Of a DNA stretch of 64,000 bases, positions 39,502 to 48,390 are shown piece by piece. A program made the position numbers and the translations under genes. The notes under the pieces were generated by a model that saw only the letters and a program-made list of their open reading frames with translations, did no database searches and was not told the origin of the DNA. The DNA is from Ralstonia sp. NFACC01 (GTDB taxonomy: Bacteria; Pseudomonadota; Gammaproteobacteria; Burkholderiales; Burkholderiaceae), in NCBI RefSeq assembly GCF_900115545.1, contig NZ_FOWV01000011.1:1-64000 (forward strand), in the 5' to 3' direction. How positions within the stretch are numbered: the stretch's first letter is position 1; each line of letters begins with the position of its first letter.

Positions 39502-42281
39502 CGCGGTCTGCTGACCCATCCCCCTTGCATGAGGTGCACCTCGCGGCGCCGGTCGCGAGCCTTGCCGGCGTGAGCCTGCGCTACCGCAAGACGCTGGCGC
39601 TGGACGGCGTCACGCTCGACCTTCCCGCCGGCTGCATGGTCGGATTGATCGGTCCGGATGGCGTGGGCAAGTCCAGCCTGCTGTCATTGGTGGCCGGCGC
39701 GCGTGCCCTGCAGGACGGCGCAGTACATGTGCTGGGCAGCGACATGGCCGACCATCGCGCGCGCGCCGCGGTCGGCCCACGCATTGCTTACATGCCGCAA
39801 GGGTTGGGGCGCAATCTGTACCCCACGCTGTCGATCGAGGAGAACCTGCAGTTCTTCGGGCGCCTGTTCGGCCACGATGCAGCGGAGCGCCGCCGCCGCA
39901 TTGATGCCCTCACGGCCAGCACCGGCCTGCGGGCGTTTCTCTCACGGCCTGCCGGCAAGCTGTCGGGTGGCATGAAGCAGAAGCTGGCGTTGTGCTGCGC
40001 GCTGATCCACGACCCGGACCTATTGATCCTGGACGAGCCGACCACGGGCGTCGACCCGCTCTCGCGCAGGCAGTTCTGGGACTTGATTGGCAGTATTCGC
40101 GCCACGCGCCCGGGCATGAGCGTGATCGTGGCCACCGCCTACATGGAAGAGGCCGAACGCTTCGACTGGCTGGTCGCCATGGACGCGGGGCAGGTGCTCG
40201 CCACCGGCACACCGGCTGGTCTGCGCAGCCGTGCGGGTACCGATTCCCTTGAGGCCGCCTTCATTGCACTGCTGCCGCTGACGCGCCGGCAGGGGCATCA
40301 CGCCGTGGTCGTGCCGCCCCTGGTGGCCGGTGCAGAAGACGATATTGCGGTGCAAGCGAACGGCCTGACCATGCGTTTTGGTGACTTTGTCGCAGTCGAC
40401 CACGTCGACTTCCGCATCCGTCGTGGAGAGATCTTCGGCTTTCTCGGTTCGAACGGCTGCGGCAAATCGACCACCATGAAGATGCTCACCGGCCTGCTGC
40501 CTGCCAGCGAGGGTCAGGCGTGGCTGTTTGGCCATCCGGTGGACCCGAAAGACATCGACACACGCCGGCGCGTGGGCTACATGTCGCAGGCGTTCTCGCT
40601 GTATGGCGAGCTGACCGTGCGTCAGAACCTCGTGCTGCATGCGCGCCTGTTCCAGGTGCCCGAAGCCGAGGTGCAGTCGCGTGCGGCTGAGATGCTGACC
40701 CGCTTCGGGCTGCAGGAGGTGTCCGACAGCCTGCCTCAGAGCTTGCCGCTGGGCATGCGGCAGCGTTTGTCGCTCGCGGTGGCGATGGTGCACAAGCCGG
40801 AGCTGCTGATTCTAGATGAGCCGACCTCGGGGGTGGACCCGGTCGCGCGCGATATGTTCTGGCGCCTGATGATCGACCTCGCACGGCGGGATCGGGTGAC
40901 CATCTTCATCTCCACGCACTTCATGAACGAGGCCGAGCGATGCGACCGCATCTCGCTCATGCACGCCGGCCGGGTGCTGGTAAGTGATGCGCCCGCGGCG
41001 CTGGTGCGCGCTCGCGGCACGCAGACGCTGGAGCAGGCGTTCGTTGCCTATCTGCAGGAGGCTGCCGAAGCGTCTTCGGGCACCGGCGAGGTTGCTGCGC
41101 CGCTGCCGGTGCGCGCGGCGGCGGCCAGCGCACCCGCCGGCATGCCCGCCCGCCGCCGCTTCAGTCTTGCGCGCGCATTGAGCTATTCGCAGCGCGAGGC
41201 GCTGGAGCTGCGCCGCGACCGCGTGCGGGCCACGCTGGCGCTGCTGGGCACGGCCATCCTCATGTTCATCATCGGATACGGCATCAGCCTGGACGTGGAG
41301 AACCTGACCTACGCCGTGCTGGATCGCGACCAGACTGTGCTCTCGCGCGACTACACGCTCAACCTGGCGGGCTCGCGTTATTTCATCGAAAAACCCCCAA
41401 TTCGCGACTACGCTGAGTTGGATCGCCGCATGCGCAACGGCGAGTTGTCGCTGGCGATTGAAATCCCGCCTGGCTTTGCGCGCGACGTAAAACGCGGCAC
41501 GGCCGTGCAGATCGGTGCCTGGGTGGACGGTGCCATGCCCACCCGCGCCGAAACCGTGCGCGGTTACGTGCAGGCCATCCACCAGCTTTGGCTTGCGGAT
41601 ACTGCGGTGCACCGGCTGGGGGTGCGTCTGGCGGCGCCCAGCAGCATCGAAACGCGCTATCGCTACAACCCCGACGTGAGAAGCCTGCCTGCCATGGTGC
41701 CCGCCGTGATTCCGATGCTGCTGATGATGATTCCAGCCATGCTGGCGGCGTTGTCGGTGGTGCGCGAAAAGGAGTTGGGCTCCATCATTAATTTCTACGT
41801 GACACCGGTCACTCGCGCGGAGTTCGTGCTTGGAAAGCAGTTGCCGTATATCGTGCTCGCCATGCTGAACTTCCTCTTGCTGGCGCTGCTGGCAGTGACG
41901 GTGTTCGGTGTGCCGATCAAGGGCAGCTTTGCGACGCTCGCGTTGGGGGCGCTGATCTTCGTGACGTGTTCGACGGGTTTCGGGCTGTTTGCGTCCACCT
42001 TCACGCAAAGCCAGATCGCGGCCATGTTCGTCACCATGATCGGCACGATCATTCCGTGCGTGCAATTTGCAGGGCTGCTCAATCCCGTGTCGTCGCTGGA
42101 AGGAGCGGGGGCCATGATCGGGCGCGTATATCCCGCCACGCATTTCCTGACCATCAGCCGGGGCGTCTTCAGCAAGGCGCTGGACATGGGGGCGTTGGGC
42201 AGCGCCTTCTGGCCGCTCCTGGCGGCAGTGCCGGTCATCCTGGGCGCCACCTTGCTGATGCTGCGCAAGCAGGATCGATAG
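39498..42281 (+). CDS. Fused ABC transporter: two ATPase domains plus ABC2 permease (YbhF/RbbA-like)
   Basis: About 927 residues from GTG 39498, which overlaps the preceding TGA. Two nucleotide-binding domains: the first with Walker [10 protein letters not shown] (note P-D in place of the usual N-G), signature KLSGGMKQK and Walker [13 protein letters not shown]; the second with GSNGCGKST, a signature replaced by SLPLGMRQR and [12 protein letters not shown]. The last about 370 residues are an ABC2 permease with six TMs. With the next gene it forms the membrane transporter of a tripartite efflux system; substrate unknown. Confidence 0.88.
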   Translation: MTRSADPSPLHEVHLAAPVASLAGVSLRYRKTLALDGVTLDLPAGCMVGLIGPDGVGKSSLLSLVAGARALQDGAVHVLGSDMADHRARAAVGPRIAYMPQGLGRNLYPTLSIEENLQFFGRLFGHDAAERRRRIDALTASTGLRAFLSRPAGKLSGGMKQKLALCCALIHDPDLLILDEPTTGVDPLSRRQFWDLIGSIRATRPGMSVIVATAYMEEAERFDWLVAMDAGQVLATGTPAGLRSRAGTDSLEAAFIALLPLTRRQGHHAVVVPPLVAGAEDDIAVQANGLTMRFGDFVAVDHVDFRIRRGEIFGFLGSNGCGKSTTMKMLTGLLPASEGQAWLFGHPVDPKDIDTRRRVGYMSQAFSLYGELTVRQNLVLHARLFQVPEAEVQSRAAEMLTRFGLQEVSDSLPQSLPLGMRQRLSLAVAMVHKPELLILDEPTSGVDPVARDMFWRLMIDLARRDRVTIFISTHFMNEAERCDRISLMHAGRVLVSDAPAALVRARGTQTLEQAFVAYLQEAAEASSGTGEVAAPLPVRAAAASAPAGMPARRRFSLARALSYSQREALELRRDRVRATLALLGTAILMFIIGYGISLDVENLTYAVLDRDQTVLSRDYTLNLAGSRYFIEKPPIRDYAELDRRMRNGELSLAIEIPPGFARDVKRGTAVQIGAWVDGAMPTRAETVRGYVQAIHQLWLADTAVHRLGVRLAAPSSIETRYRYNPDVRSLPAMVPAVIPMLLMMIPAMLAALSVVREKELGSIINFYVTPVTRAEFVLGKQLPYIVLAMLNFLLLALLAVTVFGVPIKGSFATLALGALIFVTCSTGFGLFASTFTQSQIAAMFVTMIGTIIPCVQFAGLLNPVSSLEGAGAMIGRVYPATHFLTISRGVFSKALDMGALGSAFWPLLAAVPVILGATLLMLRKQDR

Positions 42282-42293
42282 GAGAGCCCCGCC

Positions 42294-43445
42294 ATGCCAA
42301 ACCTTCAAGTCGATCGACGCACCGCCCGCCTGAATAACATCTTCCGCCTTGGTATCAAGGAGCTGCGAAGCCTGGCGCGCGACCCGATGATGCTGGTGCT
42401 GATCGTCTACACCTTCACCCTGTCGATCTACGTGGCGGCAACCGCCATGCCAGAGAGCCTGCACAACGCCTCGATCGCCATTGTTGATGAAGACAGCTCG
42501 CCGCTGTCGGCGCGCATTGTCTCAAGCTTCTATCCTCCGCATTTCCGCACGCCTGCGTTGATTCCGCTCACGGAGGTGGACCCAGGCATGGACAGCGGCC
42601 GCTATACGTTCGTGCTCGATATCCCGCCCAACTTCCAGCGCGATGTGCTGGCCGGACGCGCACCGTCCATCCAGCTCAACATCGACGCCACGCGGATGAG
42701 CCAGGCCTTTACCGGCAACGGCTACATCCAGCAGATCGTCTCGGGCGAGGTGAGCACCTTCCTGCAGCGCCACCGCGCCGCGCCCGCCACACCGGTCGAC
42801 CTAGTGCTGCGCACGCGCTTCAACCCCAACCTGGAGCAGACGTGGTTCGGCTCGTTGATGGAGATCATCAACAACGTCACCATGCTGTCGATCATCCTTA
42901 CCGGCGCCGCACTCATCCGCGAACGCGAGCACGGCACGATCGAGCACCTGCTGGTGATGCCAGTCACGCCATTCGAGATCATGGTGTCCAAGGTGTGGTC
43001 GATGGGGCTGGTGGTGGTACTGGCCGCGCTTGTTGCACTGGTGTGCGTGGTGCAGGGCGCGCTGCATGTACCGATCGAAGGCTCGATCCTGCTGTTCATG
43101 CTGGTGGCTACGCTGCATCTGTTTGCCACGACCTCCATGGGGATCTTTCTTGCGACGGTGGCGCGGTCCATGCCGCAGTTCGGCATGCTGTTGGTCCTGG
43201 TGCTGCTGCCACTGCAGTTGCTCTCGGGCGGCACCACCCCGCGCGAAAGCATGCCCAGCGTGGTGCAGGACATCATGCTGGCCGCGCCGACCACACATTT
43301 TGTATCGGCGTCGCAAGCCATTCTTTATCGCGGTGCGGGGCTCGAGGTCGTGTGGCCGCAATGTCTGGCCATCTGCGTCATCGGCACCGTGCTGTTTGTC
43401 GCATCATTGACGCGCTTTCGCCAAACCATCAGCCAGATGGCATAA
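42294..43445 (+). CDS. ABC2-type permease (YhhJ/YbhR-like)
   Basis: 383 residues: TM1, a large extracytoplasmic domain (residues about 45-175), then five TMs including LTGAALIREREHGTIEHLLVMPVTPFEIMVSK, the hallmark ABC2 loop. It should dimerise with the permease half of the preceding fusion protein. Thirteen bases separate the genes. Confidence 0.87.
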   Translation: MPNLQVDRRTARLNNIFRLGIKELRSLARDPMMLVLIVYTFTLSIYVAATAMPESLHNASIAIVDEDSSPLSARIVSSFYPPHFRTPALIPLTEVDPGMDSGRYTFVLDIPPNFQRDVLAGRAPSIQLNIDATRMSQAFTGNGYIQQIVSGEVSTFLQRHRAAPATPVDLVLRTRFNPNLEQTWFGSLMEIINNVTMLSIILTGAALIREREHGTIEHLLVMPVTPFEIMVSKVWSMGLVVVLAALVALVCVVQGALHVPIEGSILLFMLVATLHLFATTSMGIFLATVARSMPQFGMLLVLVLLPLQLLSGGTTPRESMPSVVQDIMLAAPTTHFVSASQAILYRGAGLEVVWPQCLAICVIGTVLFVASLTRFRQTISQMA

Positions 43446-43454
43446 GGAGCCAAC

Positions 43455-43961
43455 ATGGATACACCCGCCAACGTGCCTCTCGCGCTCCAAAAGGCGCAGA
43501 TCGCATTCGGGCTGCAGACGTTGGGTCTGCTCAAGACAACACGGCAGCACTGGTATGCACTGGGCGCCGAGCTGCTGGCACAGGACGTTGCCCGCACCGA
43601 GTCTGCGCTGGCCGATCTGCAAAGCGTCGAGGACTGGAACGCGTTTGCAGCACTGCTGCCCAACGCATTTTGGCAGGCCAGCCAGCGCACCATGGATGTG
43701 CTGCAAGGCGTGCTGCAGACGGCCATCTCGAACCAGTCGAGCTTGGTGGCGGATTACCAGCGCGTCATGCTGGAATGGCAACAGGCTTCCGTACGCGCAT
43801 TGAGCACGACCGGCAACGCCATGCCGGTCCATACAGCGCTGCAGGGCATGCTATCGGCTTGGGGCGTGCCGGGCGATGCATGGCTCCGCTCTGCAACCGA
43901 GCGCTCAAATCCTGTCCGTACGCCCGGCAAGGGCAACGGTCAGCTTCACAAAGCTTCCTGA
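43455..43961 (+). CDS. Phasin-family protein
   Basis: 168 residues, largely helical and without TM segments, matching the phasin_2 pattern: LALQKAQIAFGLQTLGLLKT at the N-terminus and NQSSLVADYQRVMLEWQQAS further on. Phasins coat PHA granules. Its place in an operon with phaC supports this. AAGGAG precedes ATG 43455. Confidence 0.82.
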   Translation: MDTPANVPLALQKAQIAFGLQTLGLLKTTRQHWYALGAELLAQDVARTESALADLQSVEDWNAFAALLPNAFWQASQRTMDVLQGVLQTAISNQSSLVADYQRVMLEWQQASVRALSTTGNAMPVHTALQGMLSAWGVPGDAWLRSATERSNPVRTPGKGNGQLHKAS

Positions 43962-43970
43962 CGAACACAC

Positions 43971-45416
43971 ATGGGCCCCGATCATCTGCCTGTACCGCCG
44001 GCGTTGCTGCCGGCCGGCGATCTGAGTGTGGTGCGCAATCGCACCTTTGACGAAATTGCCATTGGCGACACGGCTGCCATTCTGCGCACGCTCACTGCCG
44101 AGGATATCCAGCTCTTCGCCGTGCTGTCGGGAGACGTCAACCCGCAGCACCTGGACCCTGAGTTTGCCGCGTCTACGCGCTTTCACGGTGTGATTGCCCA
44201 CGGCATGCTGGGCGGAGCGCTTATTTCCGCTTTGCTCGGCACGCGTTTGCCGGGGCCTGGAACGATCTACCTTGGACAGACGCTGCGGTTCCTCGCACCG
44301 GTGCGCATTGGCGACACCTTGACCATCCGCGTGACGGTGGTCAGCAAGGAGGCGGAAAGAAAGCGGATCAAGCTGGCATGCAGTTGCACAAACGACAGCG
44401 GCACGGTGGCCATCACGGGCGAGGCCGAGGTCATCGCGCCCACCGAGCGGATCGAGCGTCCGCGTACCACGCTGCCGGATGTGCGTATCACCACCGGCAG
44501 TGATGGCATCCATCGGCTGCTCGACCATGTGCGGCCTCTTGGTGCGATCCGGATGGCCGTTGTCCACCCGTGCGATGCGCTGAGCCTGTCTGCCGTGCTG
44601 GACGCGCGCGCCGAAGGCCTGATCGTGCCTTGCCTTGTCGCGCCGAAGGCCAAGCTGATGCGCGTAGCCGCCGAAGCCGGCCTTGACCTCAGTGGCATCG
44701 AGATCGAGGACGTGCCGCACAGCAGTGCCGCTGCAACCCGCGCAGTGGAGCTTGTGACGCAGGGCAGGGCAGAGGCGCTGATGAAAGGCAGCCTGCATAC
44801 CGACGAGTTGATGGCGGCGGTGGTGCGCGAGGAGGCCGGGCTACGCACTAAACGTCGGATCAGCCATTGCTTCCTGATGCAGTCGCCCGCGTATCCGCGC
44901 CCGTTTATCGTGACGGATGCCGCCATCAATATCGCGCCGACCCTGGATCAAAAGGCTGACATCGTCCGCAACGCCATCGACCTGGCCCATGCAATCGGCG
45001 TTGAACGGCCTCGGGTAGCGATCCTTGCTGCGGTCGAGACGGTGAACCCGCGCATGCCTGCCACGCTCGATGCGGCCGCGCTATGCAAGATGGCGGACCG
45101 CGGCCAGATTGAGGGCGGAGTGCTGGACGGGCCACTGGCTTTCGACAATGCCGTGTCTGCCGCTGCCGCACGCATCAAAGGCATTGTTTCGGAAGTGGCA
45201 GGGCAGGCCGATGTGCTGGTGGTGCCCGATCTGGAAAGCGGCAACATGCTCGCCAAACAGTTGGAATACCTGGGAGGCGCAGCCAGCGCAGGCATTGTGC
45301 TCGGCGCCCGCGTGCCCATTGTTTTGACCAGCCGCGCCGACTCGCGCGAATCGCGCATCGCGTCGTGCGCCCTTGCCACGTTGCTGGCCCACCGCTACCG
45401 CAATCTACCGCCATGA
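43971..45416 (+). CDS. Fusion of MaoC-like hydratase and phosphate acetyltransferase
   Basis: 481 residues. Residues 1-150 are a MaoC-type hot-dog domain (AVLSGDVNPQHLDPEFA, then FHGVIAHGMLGGALISALLG, with the catalytic D...H pair). Residues 165-480 are a Pta/Ptb domain (VEL-TQGRAEALMKGSLHTDELMA, then FIVTDAAINIAPTLDQKADI, then VVPDLESGNMLAKQLEYL). Such fusions transfer an acyl group from CoA to phosphate; the MaoC half may be an enoyl-CoA hydratase supplying hydroxyacyl-CoA for PhaC. The stop overlaps the acetate-kinase start. Confidence 0.88.
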   Translation: MGPDHLPVPPALLPAGDLSVVRNRTFDEIAIGDTAAILRTLTAEDIQLFAVLSGDVNPQHLDPEFAASTRFHGVIAHGMLGGALISALLGTRLPGPGTIYLGQTLRFLAPVRIGDTLTIRVTVVSKEAERKRIKLACSCTNDSGTVAITGEAEVIAPTERIERPRTTLPDVRITTGSDGIHRLLDHVRPLGAIRMAVVHPCDALSLSAVLDARAEGLIVPCLVAPKAKLMRVAAEAGLDLSGIEIEDVPHSSAAATRAVELVTQGRAEALMKGSLHTDELMAAVVREEAGLRTKRRISHCFLMQSPAYPRPFIVTDAAINIAPTLDQKADIVRNAIDLAHAIGVERPRVAILAAVETVNPRMPATLDAAALCKMADRGQIEGGVLDGPLAFDNAVSAAAARIKGIVSEVAGQADVLVVPDLESGNMLAKQLEYLGGAASAGIVLGARVPIVLTSRADSRESRIASCALATLLAHRYRNLPP

Positions 45417-46591
45417 CCGATTGCATCGTCGTACTGAACTGCGGCTCGTCGAGCATCAAGTTTGCAATGTTCGATGCCACCTTGCGCCCATTGCCGCGTG
45501 TGCCCATGTGGAGCGGGAAAGTGGAGGGGATTGGCACTGATCACCCCACGGCGACGGAGGCTGGCACGCCGACACAGGCGCTAGCGCTAGACAGCGCGCA
45601 GCCGTATCACGCCGCGCTCATGCACATTCGCCGGCGTGTCGAACACAGGCTGGACGGCCGCCGCCTGATGGCCGTGGCGCATCGAGTGGTGCATGGCGGC
45701 TCCAAATATTTCGCGCCGGTACGCGTGAACGCCGATGTGCTGTCCGATCTGCGCAGCTACATTCCTCTGGCGCCGCTGCATCAGCCGTTTGCGTTGGAGG
45801 CCATCGAGGCGCTGCTGTCGGACTTGCCCGATGTGCCGCAAGTCGCGTGCTTCGATACCGCGTTCCACCGCACGCTGCCGCAGGTAGAGACGATGCTGCC
45901 GCTGCCGTACACGGCATGGGAGCGCGGTCTGCGTCGTTATGGCTTTCATGGGTTGTCGTACGAATACATGTCGATCGCTTTGCTGGAACGGCATGGCGAC
46001 ATCGCACTCGGGCGAACCATCGTCGCGCACCTGGGCAGTGGCGCCAGCCTGTGTGCAATGCACGGGCTGAAGAGCGCGGCCACAACGATGGGGTTCTCCG
46101 CCCTCGATGGCCTAATGATGGGGACGCGATGTGGCGCGCTTGATCCGGGTGCAGTGCTCTACATGATGGAAACGGAGCATCTTTCCCCCACGCAGGTTGG
46201 GCACGTGCTGTATCACGAATCGGGCCTGCTGGGGGTGTCAGGGCTGTCTTCCGACCCGCGCGACCTGATTGCGCACGAGGGTGACACCCCGCGCGCGCAA
46301 GCGGCGCTCGCGCTCTACGTGCGCCGGATCGTCCGCGAGATCGGCGCCCTGGTGGCCGTACTCGGCGGCCTGGATTTTCTGGTCTTCACTGCGGGTATTG
46401 GCGAGCACAACGCCGTACTGCGCGAGCGCATTGTGGGCGGACTTGGTTTCTTGGGCGCCAACCTTGATGACGAGGCCAACCAAGCGCACGCAGCAGTCAT
46501 TTCCAGTTCAGCGAGCCGGATCCGCGTGGCAGTAGAGCCTACAAATGAGGAGTGGGTGGCAGCACGGCATGCCGTCAAACTGTGCTCATAA
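45413..46591 (+). CDS. ackA: Acetate kinase
   Basis: 392 residues from MTDCIVVLNCGSSSIKFAMF, the ASKHA phosphate-1 motif. AHRVVHGG, FDTAFHRTLP, RRYGFHGLSYEY, IVAHLGSGASLCAM and LVFTAGIGEHNAVLRE are all diagnostic. It makes ATP from acetyl phosphate supplied by the preceding Pta fusion. It is the last gene of the operon; its stop lies 65 bp from the prophage attachment site, so the integration did not damage it. Confidence 0.93.
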   Translation: MTDCIVVLNCGSSSIKFAMFDATLRPLPRVPMWSGKVEGIGTDHPTATEAGTPTQALALDSAQPYHAALMHIRRRVEHRLDGRRLMAVAHRVVHGGSKYFAPVRVNADVLSDLRSYIPLAPLHQPFALEAIEALLSDLPDVPQVACFDTAFHRTLPQVETMLPLPYTAWERGLRRYGFHGLSYEYMSIALLERHGDIALGRTIVAHLGSGASLCAMHGLKSAATTMGFSALDGLMMGTRCGALDPGAVLYMMETEHLSPTQVGHVLYHESGLLGVSGLSSDPRDLIAHEGDTPRAQAALALYVRRIVREIGALVAVLGGLDFLVFTAGIGEHNAVLRERIVGGLGFLGANLDDEANQAHAAVISSSASRIRVAVEPTNEEWVAARHAVKLCS

Positions 46592-46655
46592 GGTTTTTTG
46601 GGGAAATCGCCGAGTTCCAGGGCCCGCCGTCGTGTCGCTAGGATGCATCTATATT

Positions 46656-46672
46656 ATTTTACATAACACAAA
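46656..46672. repeat. Left attachment repeat (attL), dif half site
   Basis: ATTTTACATAACACAAA, identical to 58738-58754. Read on the minus strand it contains TTATGTAAAAT, which differs from the E. coli XerD arm TTATGTTAAAT at one position, and a 6-base centre TTTGTG. The other arm, lying in the phage, is a C/G run that does not resemble a XerC arm. Confidence 0.8.
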
Positions 46673-46698
46673 CTGCCCCCCCGGGCCTTCCTGCTGAA

Positions 46699-47025
46699 CT
46701 ACGCCAGGGCAGTGCCCCGACGCTGGCCCACAAGGCTCAGCAGGTCTTCAAAATTTACGGCGAGGCGGTCAAAAATCGACGCCCACATTTGCCGGACTTC
46801 GGGCGATTTGGCGCGCTCAGCGTGTGAGGCTGCTGCAACGGCGGCCGGGTCAATGCCCAGGATTTCCGCGATCCGCATTGCCGTTTCATCGTCAAAGCTA
46901 CCTTGGCCGTTCCGGTACTTGCTCACGGCAGAGCGTGAGATGCGCAGCGCCTTTGCGACTGCGTAGTCGGAGGCGCCGCCAAGCTTTCGGCTTACCGCCT
47001 CCAGAAAATCAAGAGTGGTTTTCAT
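46699..47025 (-). CDS. Phage repressor, XRE/DUF3693-like
   Basis: 108 residues from ATG 47025 with AGGGGT nine bases upstream. The helix-turn-helix is DYAVAKALRISRSAVSKYRNG, and the C-terminal half (SPEVRQMWASIFDRL) matches the DUF3693 repressor-like family found in small prophages. It is divergent from the early operon and should keep the prophage silent by binding the 47026-47150 intergenic region. Confidence 0.8.
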   Translation of the reverse strand: MKTTLDFLEAVSRKLGGASDYAVAKALRISRSAVSKYRNGQGSFDDETAMRIAEILGIDPAAVAAASHAERAKSPEVRQMWASIFDRLAVNFEDLLSLVGQRRGTALA

Positions 47026-47121
47026 CACATTTACCCCTAAGAAAAACGTCTACCCGGGCTGAAGCGTAGTCAACGGTCAACGAACGCGCAACGTCATCTG
47101 TAAGCGAACGTTCTTTGCATG

Positions 47122-47150
47122 TTGACTGTTCACAGGGTGATGACTATGAT
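47122..47150 (+). promoter_or_regulatory. Early promoter of the prophage
   Basis: TTGACT, a 17-base spacer and TATGAT: close to the sigma-70 consensus. It reads rightward into the structured leader and the early genes. Repeats of CAACG/GAACG in the 60 bp to its left are candidate repressor operators. Confidence 0.75.
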
Positions 47151-47175
47151 CCGTTCCCAGACGCACCGCCGCCTG

Positions 47176-47258
47176 GACGCTACCCCGCCAGGGCCGGCCT
47201 GATCCGCTGGCAGGCGGTGCGCACCCCGAAAGGGGCTTCGCGCAACAGGGGTAGCGTC
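47176..47258 (+). ncRNA. Structured leader of the early phage operon (three-way junction)
   Basis: GACGCTACCCC (47176-47186) pairs perfectly with GGGGTAGCGTC (47248-47258). The enclosed 61 bases form two hairpins: GCCAG...CTGGC (47187-47211) with an inner CGG/CCG stem, and TGCGC...GCGCA (47218-47244) capped by CCCC-GAAA-GGGG, a GNRA tetraloop. It lies between the early promoter and the first ribosome-binding site. It could be a leader RNA for antitermination or translation control, or a DNA hairpin used as a single-strand origin. Confidence 0.55.
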
Positions 47259-47271
47259 AAAGGGGAGTCAC

Positions 47272-47499
47272 ATGAAGTTACAAATTTCGACGTTCCGGGC
47301 CAGCGGGAAGCCGGACCAGGGATATGTCAGCGTGTCAGGGCCGATTACGTACGCGCTGTTCTGCTTCAACGGCTTGGGAGACGAGCGCATCACAGAAGTG
47401 GACGCGATGCGTCAGGCTGTGATCTTCAAAGAGGCGGTCGAGAAGCTGCAGCAAGGCGCGGCCGTAGAAGCGAATTTCATGAAGGGGGCCGCTCGATGA
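47272..47499 (+). CDS. Small early phage protein
   Basis: 75 residues from ATG 47272 with AGGGGAG before it. Acidic and soluble with no TM. The family is not recognised. It is the first gene after the early promoter and leader, and its stop overlaps the next start, so a role in establishment or replication is plausible but unproven. Confidence 0.6.
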   Translation: MKLQISTFRASGKPDQGYVSVSGPITYALFCFNGLGDERITEVDAMRQAVIFKEAVEKLQQGAAVEANFMKGAAR

Positions 47500-47618
47500 A
47501 ACCGACCCCCATCCACCGCACCGCTCTGGGCGGTTTCACCATCGACGGCCCGTACTATCGCCGCCGTCGCTCCCTGGCCGTTCTGGCAGAGCGTTTCTTC
47601 CATTTTCTGGGGGCGTGA
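47496..47618 (+). CDS. 40-residue basic phage peptide
   Basis: ATG overlaps the previous stop (ATGA). The C-terminus contains RRRRSLAVLAERFFHFLG, an amphipathic basic segment. Tight packing on both sides supports it being real. Function unknown. Confidence 0.5.
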   Translation: MKPTPIHRTALGGFTIDGPYYRRRRSLAVLAERFFHFLGA

Positions 47619-47620
47619 CC

Positions 47621-47800
47621 ATGGCGCGAGGCTACCGACCGGGCAGCACGCGCGACGGCGCAGCAGCAGCACACCTGCCGGCATCGATCCCCACGCCAGC
47701 AGCGCCGACAGAAATGTCGCGCGCCATGGCTGATGCGGCCATCGCAAACGCGCTGGCCATCCTCAAGCGGCACAAGCCGCGCATCAACCCAGCACGATGA
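47621..47800 (+). CDS. Small Ala/Pro-rich phage protein
   Basis: 59 residues from ATG 47621 (MARGYRPGST). Low complexity with a helical C-terminus (SRAMADAAIANALAILKRHK). Its stop overlaps the start of the next gene. Not recognised. Confidence 0.5.
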   Translation: MARGYRPGSTRDGAAAAHLPASIPTPAAPTEMSRAMADAAIANALAILKRHKPRINPAR

Positions 47801-48390
47801 TGCCGGCCGAGGTGGCGGTTCTCTTCGCGCGCGCGGACAGCATCTACAAGACGCTGCCGGACTGCGACGTATGGGATGCAGATCGCGACGCGCGGCGCTG
47901 GCCAGGCGGCAAGCCAGTAGTGGCGCACCCGCCATGCCGCGCCTGGGGCGTGCTGCGCGCGCTCGCCAATCCGCGACCGGATGAAAAGGCGCTTGCCCTG
48001 TTCGCTGTGGAGCAGGTGCGGCGGTTTGGCGGCGTGCTGGAGCATCCGGCAGGGTCAACGTTGTGGCGTGAGGCGGGATTGCCCGAGCCAGGCGAGCGGG
48101 ACCCCTGGGGCGGATGGACGCTGCCAATACATCAACACTGGTGGGGGCACAGAGCAGAGAAGGCGACGCGGCTCTACATCGTTGGGTGCGCGCCGGCCGA
48201 TCTGCCGGAAATTCCGCTTGTCCTGGGCGAGGCAACGCACATCGTTGCCAGCTCTGGGCGGCGCCGCGACGGCGGGCGCCTGCGTAAGGGTGACCGTGGG
48301 TGGAGGCCAGAGATTACCAAGGCGGAGCGCGAGCACACGCCGCCAGCACTGGCCGAATGGCTGTGCGAGACAGCCAGGCGGTGCGCCTGA
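47797..48390 (+). CDS. Phage protein with C5-methyltransferase-like PPC motif
   Basis: 197 residues. VVAHPPCRAWGVLRALANP recalls motif IV (P-C) of cytosine methyltransferases, and VLEHPAGSTLWREAGLPEPG with IHQHWWGHRAEKATRLYIVG are conserved in a group of phage proteins often annotated as DNA methylases or hypothetical. A clear SAM-binding motif I is not visible, so it may be a degenerate fold. Directly upstream of rep with a one-base overlap. It may protect or mark the phage DNA. Confidence 0.55.
   Translation: MMPAEVAVLFARADSIYKTLPDCDVWDADRDARRWPGGKPVVAHPPCRAWGVLRALANPRPDEKALALFAVEQVRRFGGVLEHPAGSTLWREAGLPEPGERDPWGGWTLPIHQHWWGHRAEKATRLYIVGCAPADLPEIPLVLGEATHIVASSGRRRDGGRLRKGDRGWRPEITKAEREHTPPALAEWLCETARRCA

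Noticed and set aside
40812-42464. 550-codon frame antisense to the ABC fusion gene
   Set aside because: Same low-complexity His/Arg/Gln composition; no ribosome-binding site and no domain.
46600-46720. tRNA or tmRNA as phage target
   Set aside because: No cloverleaf or CCA end around either border; the dif-like site explains the repeats better.
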